Shown: positions 1 to 8,734, counted from the stretch's first letter. The stretch: 64,000 nt of DNA from Mesorhizobium sp. L2C084A000 (GCF_000502875.1 NZ_AYWX01000005.1:44192-108191), one strand, 5' to 3'. The notes: generated from the letters alone by a model not told the origin. Translations and numbers: made by a program.

Positions 1-652
1 CCAGCCGCTCGCGGTCATCGGCTGGTGCACCGGCAATGAGTGCGCCTGCCTCGCAAGCGAAACGGATCAGCGCGCCGGTCTTCATCGCCTGCAGCCGGAT
101 GATGCCGGTCTCGTCCGGCGGCGCCTGTTCGGCTTCGAGGTCGAGCTTCTGGCCGCCGACCATGCCACCGGCTCCGGCCGCACGGGCAAGCGCCAGCACC
201 AGGGCTACCCGCCGTTCCGCCGGCAGGGCGGTCGCCTCGCCAGCAATGATGTCGAAGGCCAGCGTCAGCAAGGCGTCGCCGGCCAGGATAGCGGTCGCTT
301 CGTCGAAGGCTCTGTGCACGGTCGGCTGGCCACGGCGCAGATCGTCGTCGTCCATGGCGGGCAGATCGTCGTGTATCAGCGAATAGCAATGCACGCATTC
401 AAGGGCTGCGGCGACGCGCAATGCCGCCTCGCCATCGGCGGAAAAAAGGGCGGCACTTTCCATGACCAGGAAAGGGCGCAGGCGCTTGCCGCCGTTCAGC
501 ACGCCGTGCCGCATCGCCGCCATCAAACGCTCAGGCCGCGCGATCTCGCCCGAAAGCGCACGGTCGTCGAGCAGCCGCCGCAGCAGCACCTCGACGGCGG
601 CTGCCCGTCTGATCAGCGCCATTTCGAACGCCATTTGGTCGTCATTCGTCAT
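1..652 (-). CDS. ispA: Polyprenyl (farnesyl/geranyl-type) diphosphate synthase, 3' end beyond window
   Basis: Trans-isoprenyl diphosphate synthase, which condenses isopentenyl diphosphate with allylic diphosphates in the cytosol to supply quinone, undecaprenyl and hopanoid pathways. The frame starts at the ATG at 652 and is still open at base 1, so the C-terminal part, including the second aspartate-rich motif, is missing from view. Visible family marks are the GGKRLRP substrate-binding stretch, the first aspartate-rich motif in HDDLPAMDDDD, and the following RRGQPTVHRAF. This form of DDxxD with a CxxxHxYSLIHDD lead-in fits short-chain IspA-type enzymes. The symbol rests on that resemblance; a geranylgeranyl synthase is possible. 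Confidence 0.85.
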   Translation of the reverse strand, partial: MTNDDQMAFEMALIRRAAAVEVLLRRLLDDRALSGEIARPERLMAAMRHGVLNGGKRLRPFLVMESAALFSADGEAALRVAAALECVHCYSLIHDDLPAMDDDDLRRGQPTVHRAFDEATAILAGDALLTLAFDIIAGEATALPAERRVALVLALARAAGAGGMVGGQKLDLEAEQAPPDETGIIRLQAMKTGALIRFACEAGALIAGAPADDRERL

Positions 653-781
653 GGCCCGGACCGGTAGCCGACACTCAGACGTTGCGCAAGAAGCCAAGCG
701 CCATTATGCCGGGGCAGGGAGAAGCACGGGTTGGGCGGCTTGGCGGAACCGATCGTCGATCATGAAACCGAAAGACTGGAC

Positions 782-1492
782 ATGGCGACGAGATCGCGGG
801 GCGTAAACCGCCGTGGTCTCAAGCGCTGGGTCCGGCGCGGCATCGTCGTGGCCGCGGTGCTGGCTTTGATTCCGGTCGTGCTGACGTTTCTGTACCTGCC
901 ATTCTTCGTGCATCCTGTCTCGACGCTGATGCTGAAGGACCTGGCGACGTTCTCCGGTTACGACCGCCGCTGGGTGTCGATCGACGACGTGTCGCCGGTG
1001 CTGGCCAATTCCGTCATCATGTCGGAGGACGGGCAGTTCTGCTTTCATCGTGGCGTCGATCTCGGCGAATTGCGGGGCGTCGTCGACGATGCGCTGGCCG
1101 GCGAAGCAACGCGCGGCGCCTCGACCATCACCATGCAGACGGTCAAGAACCTGTTTCTCTGGTCGCGGCCGCTGGGCTCGGTGCGCAAGGTGGTCGAATT
1201 GCCGCTGGCCGTCTATTTCGATGCGGTGATGTCGAAACGGCGCATTATGGAAATCTACCTCAACATCGCCGAGTGGGGGCCGGGCATCTACGGCATCGAG
1301 GCTGCGGCACAGCACCATTTCGGCGTTTCGGCAAAACAGCTGTCGCGACGGCAGGCCGCCTTGCTTGCGGTCTCCTTGCCAAATCCGATTGCCCGCAATC
1401 CGGCCAAACCCGGGCCTGGCTTGAGGCGGCTCGCCAATCTGATCGAGCGGCGCGCCGGCCGCTCCGGCGCCTATGTCGGTTGCCTCCGCTAG
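782..1492 (+). CDS. mtgA: Monofunctional biosynthetic peptidoglycan transglycosylase
   Basis: Glycosyltransferase family 51 enzyme that polymerises lipid II into glycan strands at the outer face of the inner membrane. About 236 residues: a basic N-terminus, one membrane anchor at about residues 17-38 ([20 protein letters not shown]), then the GT51 domain. The catalytic motif [12 protein letters not shown] is present, followed by [16 protein letters not shown] and the [21 protein letters not shown] block. There is no transpeptidase domain, which separates it from class A PBPs. An in-frame TTG at 731 would add 17 residues; the ATG at 782 is preferred because it starts just before the basic anchor. 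Confidence 0.93.
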   Translation: MATRSRGVNRRGLKRWVRRGIVVAAVLALIPVVLTFLYLPFFVHPVSTLMLKDLATFSGYDRRWVSIDDVSPVLANSVIMSEDGQFCFHRGVDLGELRGVVDDALAGEATRGASTITMQTVKNLFLWSRPLGSVRKVVELPLAVYFDAVMSKRRIMEIYLNIAEWGPGIYGIEAAAQHHFGVSAKQLSRRQAALLAVSLPNPIARNPAKPGPGLRRLANLIERRAGRSGAYVGCLR

Positions 1493-1633
1493 CCGATCCA
1501 AAAAAATTCGCGCCAGTGCTGGCCAAAACGGCACAGGGCGTGTATAGGCACCCGACTTTCTCAGATTCCGGCCCCGACATGGCCCTTTCACGAGGGCGGG
1601 CGGGGCTTTTTGACCATGTAGTGGAGCATATCC

Positions 1634-1816
1634 ATGGCCGTTCCGAAACGAAAAACCTCTCCGTCCAAGCGCGGCATGCGCCGCTCGGCCGACGCCCTCA
1701 AGGCCCCGACCTATGTCGAGGACAAGAATTCCGGCGAAATGCGCCGTCCGCACCATATCGACCTGAAGACCGGCATGTATCGCGGTCGCCAGGTGTTGAC
1801 CCCCAAGGAAAGTTGA
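1634..1816 (+). CDS. rpmF: 50S ribosomal protein L32
   Basis: Small basic protein of the large ribosomal subunit, 60 residues, the normal length for alphaproteobacterial L32. It opens with [18 protein letters not shown], the universal L32 signature, and ends in [12 protein letters not shown]. The zinc-ribbon cysteines of some L32 forms are absent, as in other rhizobia. A Shine-Dalgarno-like GGAG lies just upstream (near 1623). It stands alone between mtgA and a membrane protein gene, and a strong terminator follows at 1846. Confidence 0.97.
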   Translation: MAVPKRKTSPSKRGMRRSADALKAPTYVEDKNSGEMRRPHHIDLKTGMYRGRQVLTPKES

Positions 1817-1845
1817 GACCAGCTTTTTCAAAGGTTTGAATTTCC

Positions 1846-1877
1846 AAAAGGACCGGCCGGTGGCTGGTCCTTTTGCG
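1846..1877 (+). terminator. Rho-independent terminator after rpmF
   Basis: An 11-bp stem (AAAAGGACCGG with CTGGTCCTTTT, one G-T pair) around a 7-base loop ends in a T-rich run. It lies 30 bases past the rpmF stop. The A/T symmetry means it could also act from the other strand. Confidence 0.8.
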
Positions 1878-2055
1878 TTTGGGCGGGCCGGCAGCGCAGG
1901 CGTGCACCGCCGACGTTGCAAATCCTTCGGCCGGCAATCGGCTGACATGGTTGTTGCGTGCGGTCTTCGACCGTGTTCAGCGCTGATGGCGAAACATCTT
2001 GACGACGTGGCTATGGCGCATTCTACAAAGGATCGCCCCCACATGGAGACGCCAG

Positions 2056-2457
2056 ATGTTCGGTGCCATTCCGCTGCTGATCGTGCCTTTCGTGCTCTAC
2101 AACCTCGGACTGCTGGGAATTTTCGGCAGCGGTGACGATCCGTGGGCGAGCGAGGTCTTCTCCTTCAGCATGATGTCGGGCGGCGTGTTCTCGATGACGC
2201 TGGGCGACCTGATGATACTGATCGGGCTGGTCTTCCTGTTCCTCGAAATGGCGAAGTCGGTGCGCACGACCAACGCCTCGATCATGGACCATCTTCTGTC
2301 GACGCTGGTGTTCGTGGCCTTCCTGGTCGAGTTCCTGCTGGTGAAGGGCGCCGCCCATTCCGTCTTCTTCACGCTGATGGTCATCGCGCTGTTCGATGTG
2401 CTGGCCGGATTCGCGGTGTCGATGCGATCGGCCAGCCGAGACATCAATCTGAATTAG
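2056..2457 (+). CDS. Conserved small integral membrane protein, function unknown
   Basis: About 133 residues with four likely membrane helices: MFGAIPLLIVPFVLYNLGLL at the start, then stretches near residues 45-63 (LGDLMILIGLVFLFLEMAK), 80-95 and 100-118. No catalytic motif is visible. The ATG at 2056 has GGAG seven bases upstream; an in-frame TTG at 1999 would add 19 residues. It is transcribed away from rpmF with a terminator between them, so it probably has its own promoter. Similar proteins occur in other rhizobia as hypothetical genes; no role can be inferred. Confidence 0.75.
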   Translation: MFGAIPLLIVPFVLYNLGLLGIFGSGDDPWASEVFSFSMMSGGVFSMTLGDLMILIGLVFLFLEMAKSVRTTNASIMDHLLSTLVFVAFLVEFLLVKGAAHSVFFTLMVIALFDVLAGFAVSMRSASRDINLN

Positions 2458-2565
2458 TTCCTCAGCGAAGCGATTGGCAGAAACGCGCATCGCTTCGTCA
2501 TCCCAGGGCCTCCGCGACGGAGCTTCGCTCCTACTTCGCCAAGCGATGACCAAAGTGGAGAGGAT

Positions 2566-2997
2566 TCAGCCCGGATCGGCGGTGAAGCCGGCGGCCTCGA
2601 TGCCGGCGATGGCCGCGGCTTCGTCATTGTCCGACGTGTCGCCTGAGATGCCGACGGCGCCGATGATGGCTCCGGCCTTGTCGCGGATCAGCACGCCGCC
2701 GACCACCGGCAGCACGCGTCCGCCCGAGACGTCCGAGATGCCGGCGACGAGATGCGGACGCTCCTTGGCGAAGGCCTCGACTTTGCGTGAGCCCATGCCG
2801 ATGGCGAGCGCACCGTAGGCCTTGCCGGCCGACATTTGCGGGCGCAGGAACGAGGCGCCGTCCTGGCGCTGGAAGGCGACCAGATGCCCGCCGGCATCAA
2901 GCACCGAAACGCCGAGCGGCTTGAGCTTGAGATCGGCGCCCTTGGCAAAGGCGGCATCGATGATTTGCCTGGCTTTTTCGAGCGGCAGTGCGGTCAT
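2566..2997 (-). CDS. GlcG/HbpS-family heme-binding-like protein
   Basis: Single-domain protein of 143 residues of the GlcG/HbpS family (PF03928), small alpha/beta proteins reported to bind heme or corrinoids, often encoded beside oxidative metabolism genes. Typical blocks are LGVSVLDAGGHLVAFQRQDG, SAGKAYGALAIGMGSR and VPVVGGVLIRDKAGAIIGAVGISG-like segments, with the common DNDEAAA..GIEAAG ending. The ATG at 2997 follows CAGGAGACTGCC, a good ribosome-binding site, so the longer in-frame extension to 3054 is unlikely. No signal peptide is seen, so it should be cytosolic. Ligand and role are not evident from context. Confidence 0.85.
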   Translation of the reverse strand: MTALPLEKARQIIDAAFAKGADLKLKPLGVSVLDAGGHLVAFQRQDGASFLRPQMSAGKAYGALAIGMGSRKVEAFAKERPHLVAGISDVSGGRVLPVVGGVLIRDKAGAIIGAVGISGDTSDNDEAAAIAGIEAAGFTADPG

Positions 2998-3159
2998 GGC
3001 AGTCTCCTGTTTGAAAACGCGTCGATCATCGACCGTCGACGGGCGAGATAACATCCCCGTTTCGGTTGAAATTGCTTCGCGTGAAGGGGCGGGATGGAAG
3101 CAGCTTTCACCGATACCATCAGGACAGGCATTAGCGCTTATGGCTCAAAGGGGTGGCTG

Positions 3160-3405
3160 CTATTTTTTCTTGGCGCGGGCCGGCTTCTTGGCGGGTGCCG
3201 CCGGCGCATTGGCTAGGTCTTCGGCTTCCTTGGCGAGACGCAGCGCCCGCAGCTTGTTGGTCTTGGCCTGGCGGGCGTCGCTCTCGGCGACGTATTCGGC
3301 CATCGCCTTCTGGCGGACGGTTGCCGCCTCTTCCTGCTTCTTGAAACGCAGGTCGGCGCGCGCGCGGGCAGCATCCCGAGAGTTTTCAACCAAGACCTTA
3401 TCCAA
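3160..3405 (-). CDS. Small lysine/alanine-rich hypothetical protein
   Basis: 81 residues, very basic, ending in a lysine/alanine/proline tail (PAAPAKKPARAKKK). The middle (about residues 15-65) is rich in A, R, K, E and Q and should form a long helix or coiled coil. The apparent start is a TTG at 3405 with only a weak upstream purine stretch. Homologues in rhizobia are sometimes labelled regulators, but no DNA-binding fold is visible here. The basic tail would suit nucleic acid contact; this is inference only. Confidence 0.6.
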   Translation of the reverse strand: MDKVLVENSRDAARARADLRFKKQEEAATVRQKAMAEYVAESDARQAKTNKLRALRLAKEAEDLANAPAAPAKKPARAKKK

Positions 3406-3470
3406 TCCCGTAAATTGTGATTTTCCGCCTCTTCTAGCAGAGTCGGCCCCAAAACGGGAAAATAAGTTAA

Positions 3471-3992
3471 TTACGCGGCTGTGCTGGCGGCGGGGGCCTT
3501 GCTGGCAACCACGGCCTCATAGGCGGCCTGCAAGGTCGCGCGGACAGAAGGACCCGCTGCAGTATCGAGCGGCATGCCGAGATGTTCATGGCGCAACTCG
3601 TCCATGAATTTGTCCCACATCGGCTGTCCGCCCTTTTCCAGAAGTTCGGCGCGGATCGACAGTTCTTCGCTGACCGGCAGCCAGACGCGGCCCCAGGCGC
3701 CGAGATGGGCCAGGATCGGCACCAGCGTGATCGCCATTTCGGTCAGGCTGTAGATCGCCTTCTGCTTGTGCGAGGGGTCGTCGGCTTTGGTCAGCATGCC
3801 CAGCTCCATCAGCCGCTTCAGCCGGTCGGCGAGGATGTTGGAGGCGATGCCTTCCATCGATCCGTTGAGCAGCTCGCGAAAATGACGCCTGCCGCCGAAG
3901 ATCATGTCGCGAAGGATGATCAGGCTCCAGCGATCGCCGAAGACTTCCAGCGACAGGTTGATCGGACACCCGGACCGGCGATCCATGCTCAT
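3471..3992 (-). CDS. HxlR-family winged-helix transcriptional regulator
   Basis: 173 residues. The N-terminal two thirds is an HxlR domain: CPINLSLEVFGDRWSLIILRDMIFGGRRHFRELL, with helix-turn-helix residues near SNILADRLKRLMELGML and the wing at KAIYSLTE. The cysteine near residue 8 is the conserved HxlR cysteine that senses thiol-reactive compounds in some members. The ATG at 3992 has GGAG nine bases upstream. The gene is divergent from an alpha/beta hydrolase, and the 99-base gap holds clear palindromes, so it probably controls itself and the hydrolase. Confidence 0.92.
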   Translation of the reverse strand: MSMDRRSGCPINLSLEVFGDRWSLIILRDMIFGGRRHFRELLNGSMEGIASNILADRLKRLMELGMLTKADDPSHKQKAIYSLTEMAITLVPILAHLGAWGRVWLPVSEELSIRAELLEKGGQPMWDKFMDELRHEHLGMPLDTAAGPSVRATLQAAYEAVVASKAPAASTAA

Positions 3993-4010
3993 GAGATTTT
4001 TCTCCAAAAC

Positions 4011-4067
4011 CGGTTGCATTATCGTATCGGTTTTATTATCGTGCAACCGATTGCAGAATGCAATCGG
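4011..4067. promoter_or_regulatory. Palindromic operators between hxlR-type gene and hydrolase
   Basis: The divergent gap holds a perfect 9-3-9 palindrome at 4047-4067 (CCGATTGCA, GAA, TGCAATCGG). A second inverted pair, CGGTTGCA at 4011-4018 and TGCAACCG at 4042-4049, shares the same half-site. HxlR proteins bind such palindromes as dimers. The arrangement predicts control of both divergent promoters by the regulator at 3471-3992. Confidence 0.7.
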
Positions 4068-4091
4068 TATTGCAGGAGAGGAGGCCGCACC

Positions 4092-4928
4092 GTGACGACG
4101 ACCGAACGCCCCGAAATCATATCCGAAACCTTTGGCGATCCGGCGAACCCGCCGCTGTTGCTGATCATGGGAGCGATGGCTTCGATGCTGTGGTGGCCGG
4201 AGGCGTTCTGCCGGAAACTGGCCGGTGCCGACCTGTTCGTGATCCGCTATGACAATCGCGACACCGGCCGTTCGACCAAATACAAGCCGGGAGAGCCGCC
4301 CTACACGTTCGATGATATGGCCGACGATGCAATGCGCGTTCTCGACGACCACGGCATCGGCAAGGCGAATGTCGTCGGCATGTCGATGGGCGGCATGATC
4401 GCGCAGCTTGTGGCGTTGAAACACCCGTCCCGTGTCGCATCGCTGACCGTCATCAGCAGCTCGCCCGTGGGAACCGACACTTCGCACCTTCCGCAGACGA
4501 GCGATGCCTATATCGAGCATTCGGCCGAGGGCGCCAAAGTCGATTGGTCGGACCGTGGCCAGGTGATCGATTTCACCGTCAGGGATGCGCGGGCGATCGC
4601 CAGCATCGCACATCCATTCGACGAGGCCCGGATGCGTGCCTTTGTCGAGCAGGATCACGACCGCTCCGGCGGCTTCCTGAGCGCGACCAACCATTTCATG
4701 CTCAAGGGCGGCGACGCCTGGAAGGGCCGCCTGCACGAGATCGCGGCGCCGCTGCTGGTCATCCATGGCACGGCTGATCCGATCTTTCCGGTCGAACATG
4801 GCGAGGCGCTGGCCGAGGCGGTCACCGGCGCGAAAATTCTCCGGTTCGGAGGCGGCGGCCACGAGCTGCACCCGGACGACTGGGAGGTGATTGTCGCAGG
4901 CATCGTCGCCCAGGCCCATGTCGCTTGA
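4092..4928 (+). CDS. Alpha/beta-fold hydrolase
   Basis: 278 residues, a soluble serine hydrolase of the alpha/beta fold. The nucleophile elbow is GMSMGG, the oxyanion region is PLLLIMGAMASMLWW near residue 20, the acid is probably in HGTADPIFP, and the catalytic histidine is in GGGGHELHPDDW near the C-terminus. Many relatives are esterases or lactonases acting on small hydrophobic compounds; the substrate cannot be read from sequence. The start is the GTG at 4092, preceded by AGGAGAGGAGG. It is divergent from the HxlR gene and probably induced by the compound, or a relative of it, that this enzyme degrades. Confidence 0.9.
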   Translation: MTTTERPEIISETFGDPANPPLLLIMGAMASMLWWPEAFCRKLAGADLFVIRYDNRDTGRSTKYKPGEPPYTFDDMADDAMRVLDDHGIGKANVVGMSMGGMIAQLVALKHPSRVASLTVISSSPVGTDTSHLPQTSDAYIEHSAEGAKVDWSDRGQVIDFTVRDARAIASIAHPFDEARMRAFVEQDHDRSGGFLSATNHFMLKGGDAWKGRLHEIAAPLLVIHGTADPIFPVEHGEALAEAVTGAKILRFGGGGHELHPDDWEVIVAGIVAQAHVA

Positions 4929-5031
4929 AGCGGCAAGCGGGCCTTGACGGGCCATGCTTGCCGCAGTGTCTGACCCTTGATGAGCAGCACGGCACCGGCC
5001 ATCGATGAACCACGAAACAGATAAGCAAAAA

Positions 5032-5688
5032 ATGTCCCTGACGCTTCATTTCCATCCGTTGGCCTCTTTCTGCTGGAAGCCGTTGATCGCGCTGTATGAG
5101 AACGTGACGCCGTTCACGCCAGTCATCGTCGATCTTGGCGATGCTGAATCGCGCGGGGCCTTCCTGAAGATTTCGCCGGCCGGCAAGATGCCGGCGCTGC
5201 GCGACGATGCGCGCGACCGCACGGTGCTGGAATCGACCATCGTTGTCGAATATCTGGCCGCGCATTATCCGGGGCCGATCGACCTCGTTCCCGCCGACAT
5301 CGACTTGGCGCTGGCCGTCCGCCAGGCCGATCGCTTCTATGATTTTTATGTGCAGGAGCCGATGCAGAAGATCGTCGGCGACCGGTTGCGGCCACAGGAC
5401 AAGACCGACCCGTTCGGCGTCGAGCAGGCCCGCGACCAGTTGCGCAATTCCTACGCCATCATCGAACAAGACATGCAGTCGAAGATCTGGGCGATGGGCG
5501 ACACCTTCACCATGGCCGATTGCGCGGCGTCCCCGGCGCTGTTCTATGCCAACAAGGTCGAGCCGTTCGGCGACAAATACCCGGCCGTGAAGCGCTATCA
5601 CGACCGGCTGGTGCACCGGCCGGCTTTCGCCCGGGTGATCGAGGAGGCGCAGCCCTACTTCAAGTTCTTCCCCTACAATAATGGCTGA
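5032..5688 (+). CDS. Glutathione S-transferase family protein
   Basis: 218 residues from the ATG at 5032. The N-terminal thioredoxin-like domain (about 1-80) has SFCWKPLIAL where the GST active-site residue lies, the cis-proline region KISPAGKMPAL, and the ESTIVVEYLAAHYPG glutathione-contact segment. An all-helical C-terminal domain follows, with the usual N-capping stretch MGDTFTMADCAASPALFYA. It conjugates or reduces electrophiles with glutathione in the cytosol. An ATG nine codons upstream (5005) is in frame; neither start has a strong ribosome-binding site. Its position after the hydrolase suggests a small detoxification group, but a shared transcript is not shown. Confidence 0.9.
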   Translation: MSLTLHFHPLASFCWKPLIALYENVTPFTPVIVDLGDAESRGAFLKISPAGKMPALRDDARDRTVLESTIVVEYLAAHYPGPIDLVPADIDLALAVRQADRFYDFYVQEPMQKIVGDRLRPQDKTDPFGVEQARDQLRNSYAIIEQDMQSKIWAMGDTFTMADCAASPALFYANKVEPFGDKYPAVKRYHDRLVHRPAFARVIEEAQPYFKFFPYNNG

Positions 5689-5772
5689 TCGGGATGCTGC
5701 ACGATCTCGCCCCAGACGCTCGCCGATACGGTCGGTCAACTGACCGAGCCGCTGGCAATGACACTGAGAAGC

Positions 5773-6036
5773 TCAGGCTTCCCAGAACTGATCGAGCCAG
5801 ATGTTGAGTTTGAGGAAGCCGGTGCCGCTCACCGTATAGACGCGCCTTGTTCCTTCCGGCTTGGCGTGGACCAGGCCGGCATCGAGCAGCACTTTCAGAT
5901 GCTGCGAAACGGCTGGGCGCGACACCGGCAAGCCGGCGGCCAGTTCGGTGACGGTTTTCGGGCCGCGGCGAAGTTCTTCCAGAAGATGGCGCCGGTTGGG
6001 ATCGGCAATCGCCATGAAGGCGTCGGAAAACATCAT
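5773..6036 (-). CDS. ArsR-family winged-helix regulator
   Basis: 87 residues from tandem ATGs at 6036/6033, the size of a minimal ArsR/SmtB-type repressor. The sequence runs FMAIADPNRRHLLEELRRGPKTVTELA, then a recognition helix in SRPAVSQHLKVLLDAGLV and a wing ending in GTRRVYTVS. No metal-binding cysteine cluster is seen, so it belongs with the metal-independent members common in rhizobia. It is codirectional with, and about 30 bases from, the MFS gene upstream (6069-7316), suggesting cotranscription and possible control of that carrier. Confidence 0.9.
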   Translation of the reverse strand: MMFSDAFMAIADPNRRHLLEELRRGPKTVTELAAGLPVSRPAVSQHLKVLLDAGLVHAKPEGTRRVYTVSGTGFLKLNIWLDQFWEA

Positions 6037-6068
6037 GCCTGTATTAGTGCGGCAAAGCCTTTCGAATC

Positions 6069-7316
6069 TCAACCGTCTGCTTCTGCTTTTCTTCTGGGAT
6101 CAAGCCGCAATGCTTCCGGTGTCACCGAACGGTCGGCCGGCTGCGTCTTGAAGGCGTCACGATCGCCGATCGGCACCGGAGCGCGGCGGCTGATGCGCAG
6201 CAGCGTATAGCCCGCCAGGCAAAGATGCGCGAAGGCGGTCGCCAGGAACAGGCCTTCCGGGCGCATCCAGCCCATCAGGGCGGCGGCCAGCAAGGGTCCG
6301 ATCATCGTGCCGAAGCCGTAGAGCAGCAGCAGGCCGCCCGACACCTTGACGAAATCCTCCGAGCGCGCGTGGTCGTTGGCATGCGCCACGGCGATCGAAT
6401 AGAGCGTGTAGGCGAAGGCGCCATAGGCTGCGGTGAAGACGATGACGAAGACGCCGGAGCGTGGCTCGAACAGGAAGATCAGGAGCGCGAACAAGGCCGC
6501 GCCGAAAGCAGCGCCCGCCAGCACGAAACGCCGGTCGGTCTTGTCGGACATGCGCCCGGCGGGAAGCTGCATGGCGGCACCGGCAACGACCACAAGGCTC
6601 ATCATCAGGGCGATCTCGGCCGTGGAGATGCCGATACGGGCGCCGTAGACCGCGCCAAGCGTGCCCCAGGCCCCGTTGGCGATGCCGATCAACACGCAGG
6701 CGACCGCCGAAACCGGCGAATTGGCATAAAGGCCTTTGACGTCGAGCGAGACATCCTGCAGCGGCTTGGGGTGGGAGGCGCTCGAGACCGCGGTCGGAAT
6801 GAGCGACAGGCAAAACAGGATGCCGGTGATCATGAACAGCGACGCCGATTTCACGTCGCCGCCGGCGACGATCATCTGCCCGCCCATGATCGAGGCATAA
6901 GTGACCATCATGTAGAGGCCGAAGACGGTCCCGCGGTTCTCGTTGGTGGCCTTCTCGTTCAGCCAGCTTTCGATGACCATGAAGGCACCGGCCATGGTGA
7001 AGCCTGTGAAGGCGCGCAGCAGGATCCAGACATATTCGTTGATGATCAACCCGGTGAGCAGCGCCACGATGGCGCCGGATGCGGCAAAGGCGCCAAATGC
7101 GCGCACGTGGCCTGCGCGGCGCACGATGCGCGGTGCGAAGAAGCAGCCAGTGACGAAGCCGCCGGCCCACGCCGTGCCCATCAGGCCGAGCGATGCGGTC
7201 GAGAAACCTTCCAGTTGACCGCGCAGGGGCAAGAGCAGCCCATGCAATCCAGATGCCGCCAGCAGGAAAGCGGTGCCGCGAAGCAGCGAGAGGATCGGTC
7301 TGTAGGTTGCGAACAT
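6069..7316 (-). CDS. Major facilitator superfamily transporter (YcaD-like)
   Basis: 415 residues with 12 predicted membrane helices in two six-helix halves. The N-terminal half contains the MFS loop 2-3 motif in modified form (FAPRIVRRAGHVRAFG), and the loop 8-9 counterpart is PAGRMSDKTDRR. FTGFTMAGAFMVIESWLNEKA is typical of the YcaD/UMF1-like branch of uncharacterised MFS carriers. The substrate is unknown; efflux is common in this branch. The start is the ATG at 7316, with a weak ribosome-binding site. It sits upstream of the ArsR-type regulator on the same strand. Confidence 0.88.
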   Translation of the reverse strand: MFATYRPILSLLRGTAFLLAASGLHGLLLPLRGQLEGFSTASLGLMGTAWAGGFVTGCFFAPRIVRRAGHVRAFGAFAASGAIVALLTGLIINEYVWILLRAFTGFTMAGAFMVIESWLNEKATNENRGTVFGLYMMVTYASIMGGQMIVAGGDVKSASLFMITGILFCLSLIPTAVSSASHPKPLQDVSLDVKGLYANSPVSAVACVLIGIANGAWGTLGAVYGARIGISTAEIALMMSLVVVAGAAMQLPAGRMSDKTDRRFVLAGAAFGAALFALLIFLFEPRSGVFVIVFTAAYGAFAYTLYSIAVAHANDHARSEDFVKVSGGLLLLYGFGTMIGPLLAAALMGWMRPEGLFLATAFAHLCLAGYTLLRISRRAPVPIGDRDAFKTQPADRSVTPEALRLDPRRKAEADG

Positions 7317-7405
7317 TGTTTGATCCGGCTCAGGTTTGGCGGGGACGCTGGGTCTGAAGACAGTCGCATTCGGGCTTTTCGGCGGCGGGCTTTGCGCCCG
7401 CGCGG

Positions 7406-7600
7406 CTATCCGCGGCGGAACAGTGCTTCGGCCGCGGATTTGGTGGTGTCCTTGGCCTTGAGTTCGGCTTCCAGGCGGGCGATTTCGTCGCGCAGGATGC
7501 CGATCCGCTCGGTCAAGTCGCTGACGGAAAGCAGTGACAGGTCCTGCCCGATCTCGTGCGGGCGCGCCTTCTTCTTGGGTTCGTCGTCGAAGATCGCCAT
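7406..7600 (-). CDS. DUF1192 family protein
   Basis: 64 residues, matching the usual length of DUF1192 proteins, which are found widely in alphaproteobacteria and have no known function. The N-terminus carries the family segment MAIFDDEPKKKA..HEIGQDLS. The rest (LTERIGILRDEIARLEAEL) should form a short coiled coil. The ATG at 7600 is preceded by GGAGGAGCGACG, an excellent ribosome-binding site, which rules out a longer start. It is divergent from the quinone oxidoreductase gene at 7724. Confidence 0.88.
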   Translation of the reverse strand: MAIFDDEPKKKARPHEIGQDLSLLSVSDLTERIGILRDEIARLEAELKAKDTTKSAAEALFRRG

Positions 7601-7723
7601 CGTCGCTCCTCCTCCGCCAAGACCAGATTGGCCATTTGCCTGATTTGGCAATCAGCATACATAGGGCAGGGGCGTCGATGCAAACAGCCGATCGGATAAC
7701 GGCGAGGAAAGACGGGAAATCTC

Positions 7724-8734
7724 ATGGCGAGCGGACAGAAAATTCCGGCAAGGATGACGGCCATCGCGATCTCGGAGCCGGGTGGCCCTCGGGTGCTGAA
7801 GCCGGAAACACGCGACGTGCCGCAGCCCGGGCCCGGCGAGATCCTGATCAAGGTGCATGCCGCCGGCGTCAACCGGCCCGACGTCCAGCAGCGCAAAGGC
7901 GCCTATCCGCCACCACCCGGCGCATCCGACCTGCCGGGCCTCGAGGCGTCGGGTGAAGTGGCGGCCCTTGGCGACGACATATCACGCTGGCGCATTGGCG
8001 ACCGCGTCTGTGCACTGACGCCCGGCGGCGGCTATGCCGAATATGTCAAGGTCCATGCCGGCAGCGTGCTGCCGTTGCCCGCCGGCTTCACCCATACCGA
8101 AGCCGCGGCAGTGCCGGAGAATTACTTCACCGTCTGGCACAATGTGTTCGAGCGTGGCGCCCTCAAGAAAGGCGAGACGCTGCTCGTCCATGGCGGCTCG
8201 TCCGGCATCGGCACGACAGCAATCCAGCTTGCCTCGGCCTTTGGCGCCTATGTCATCACCACCGCGGGCAGCAAGGAGAAATGCGACGCCTGCCTGAAGC
8301 TCGGCGCAGACCGGGCGATCAACTATCGCGAGGAGGATTTCGTCGCCGCAGTCAAGGAGGCGACGGGGGGCAAGGGCGCCAATGTCATCCTCGACATGGT
8401 CGGCGGCGACTATGTGGGGCGCAACTACGAGGCTGCTGCGGTTGAGGGCCGGATCGTCCAGATCGCCGTGCAGGCCGGTGCTGTCGCAAGCGCGGATTTT
8501 TCGAAGATCATGGTCAAGCGGCTTACCCACACCGGGTCGACGCTGAGGCCACGCACCGTCGAGTTCAAGGCGGCGATCGCGGCGGCGCTGGAAGCGCAGG
8601 TGTGGCCGTTGCTCGGCACGCGCAAGGTTGCTCCTGTCATGGACATGATCTTCCCGCTCAGCGAAGCATGGCGGGCGCATGAGCGGATGGAAGACGGCGA
8701 ACATATCGGCAAGATCGTGCTCGACGTCGGCTAG
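7724..8734 (+). CDS. NAD(P)H:quinone oxidoreductase, zinc-independent MDR family
   Basis: 336 residues of the medium-chain dehydrogenase/reductase superfamily, PIG3/QOR type. The GroES-like N-terminal domain has HAAGVNRPDVQQRKGAYPPPPG and lacks the catalytic zinc ligands. The Rossmann domain has LVHGGSSGIGTTAIQLA for NADPH binding, then GADRAINYREEDF. Such enzymes reduce quinones or other electrophiles in the cytosol. The ATG at 7724 is weakly supported; a start ten codons downstream (MTAIAISEPG) is also plausible. It is divergent from the DUF1192 gene, with a shared 123-base gap. Confidence 0.92.
   Translation: MASGQKIPARMTAIAISEPGGPRVLKPETRDVPQPGPGEILIKVHAAGVNRPDVQQRKGAYPPPPGASDLPGLEASGEVAALGDDISRWRIGDRVCALTPGGGYAEYVKVHAGSVLPLPAGFTHTEAAAVPENYFTVWHNVFERGALKKGETLLVHGGSSGIGTTAIQLASAFGAYVITTAGSKEKCDACLKLGADRAINYREEDFVAAVKEATGGKGANVILDMVGGDYVGRNYEAAAVEGRIVQIAVQAGAVASADFSKIMVKRLTHTGSTLRPRTVEFKAAIAAALEAQVWPLLGTRKVAPVMDMIFPLSEAWRAHERMEDGEHIGKIVLDVG

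Noticed and set aside
704-2044. A 446-codon minus-strand frame
   Set aside because: It overlaps mtgA, rpmF and the terminator. The translation is low-complexity and has no family features.
3993-4955. N-terminal extension of the HxlR gene across the hydrolase
   Set aside because: The extension is antisense to a clear hydrolase gene. A good ribosome-binding site and the family start both fall at 3992.
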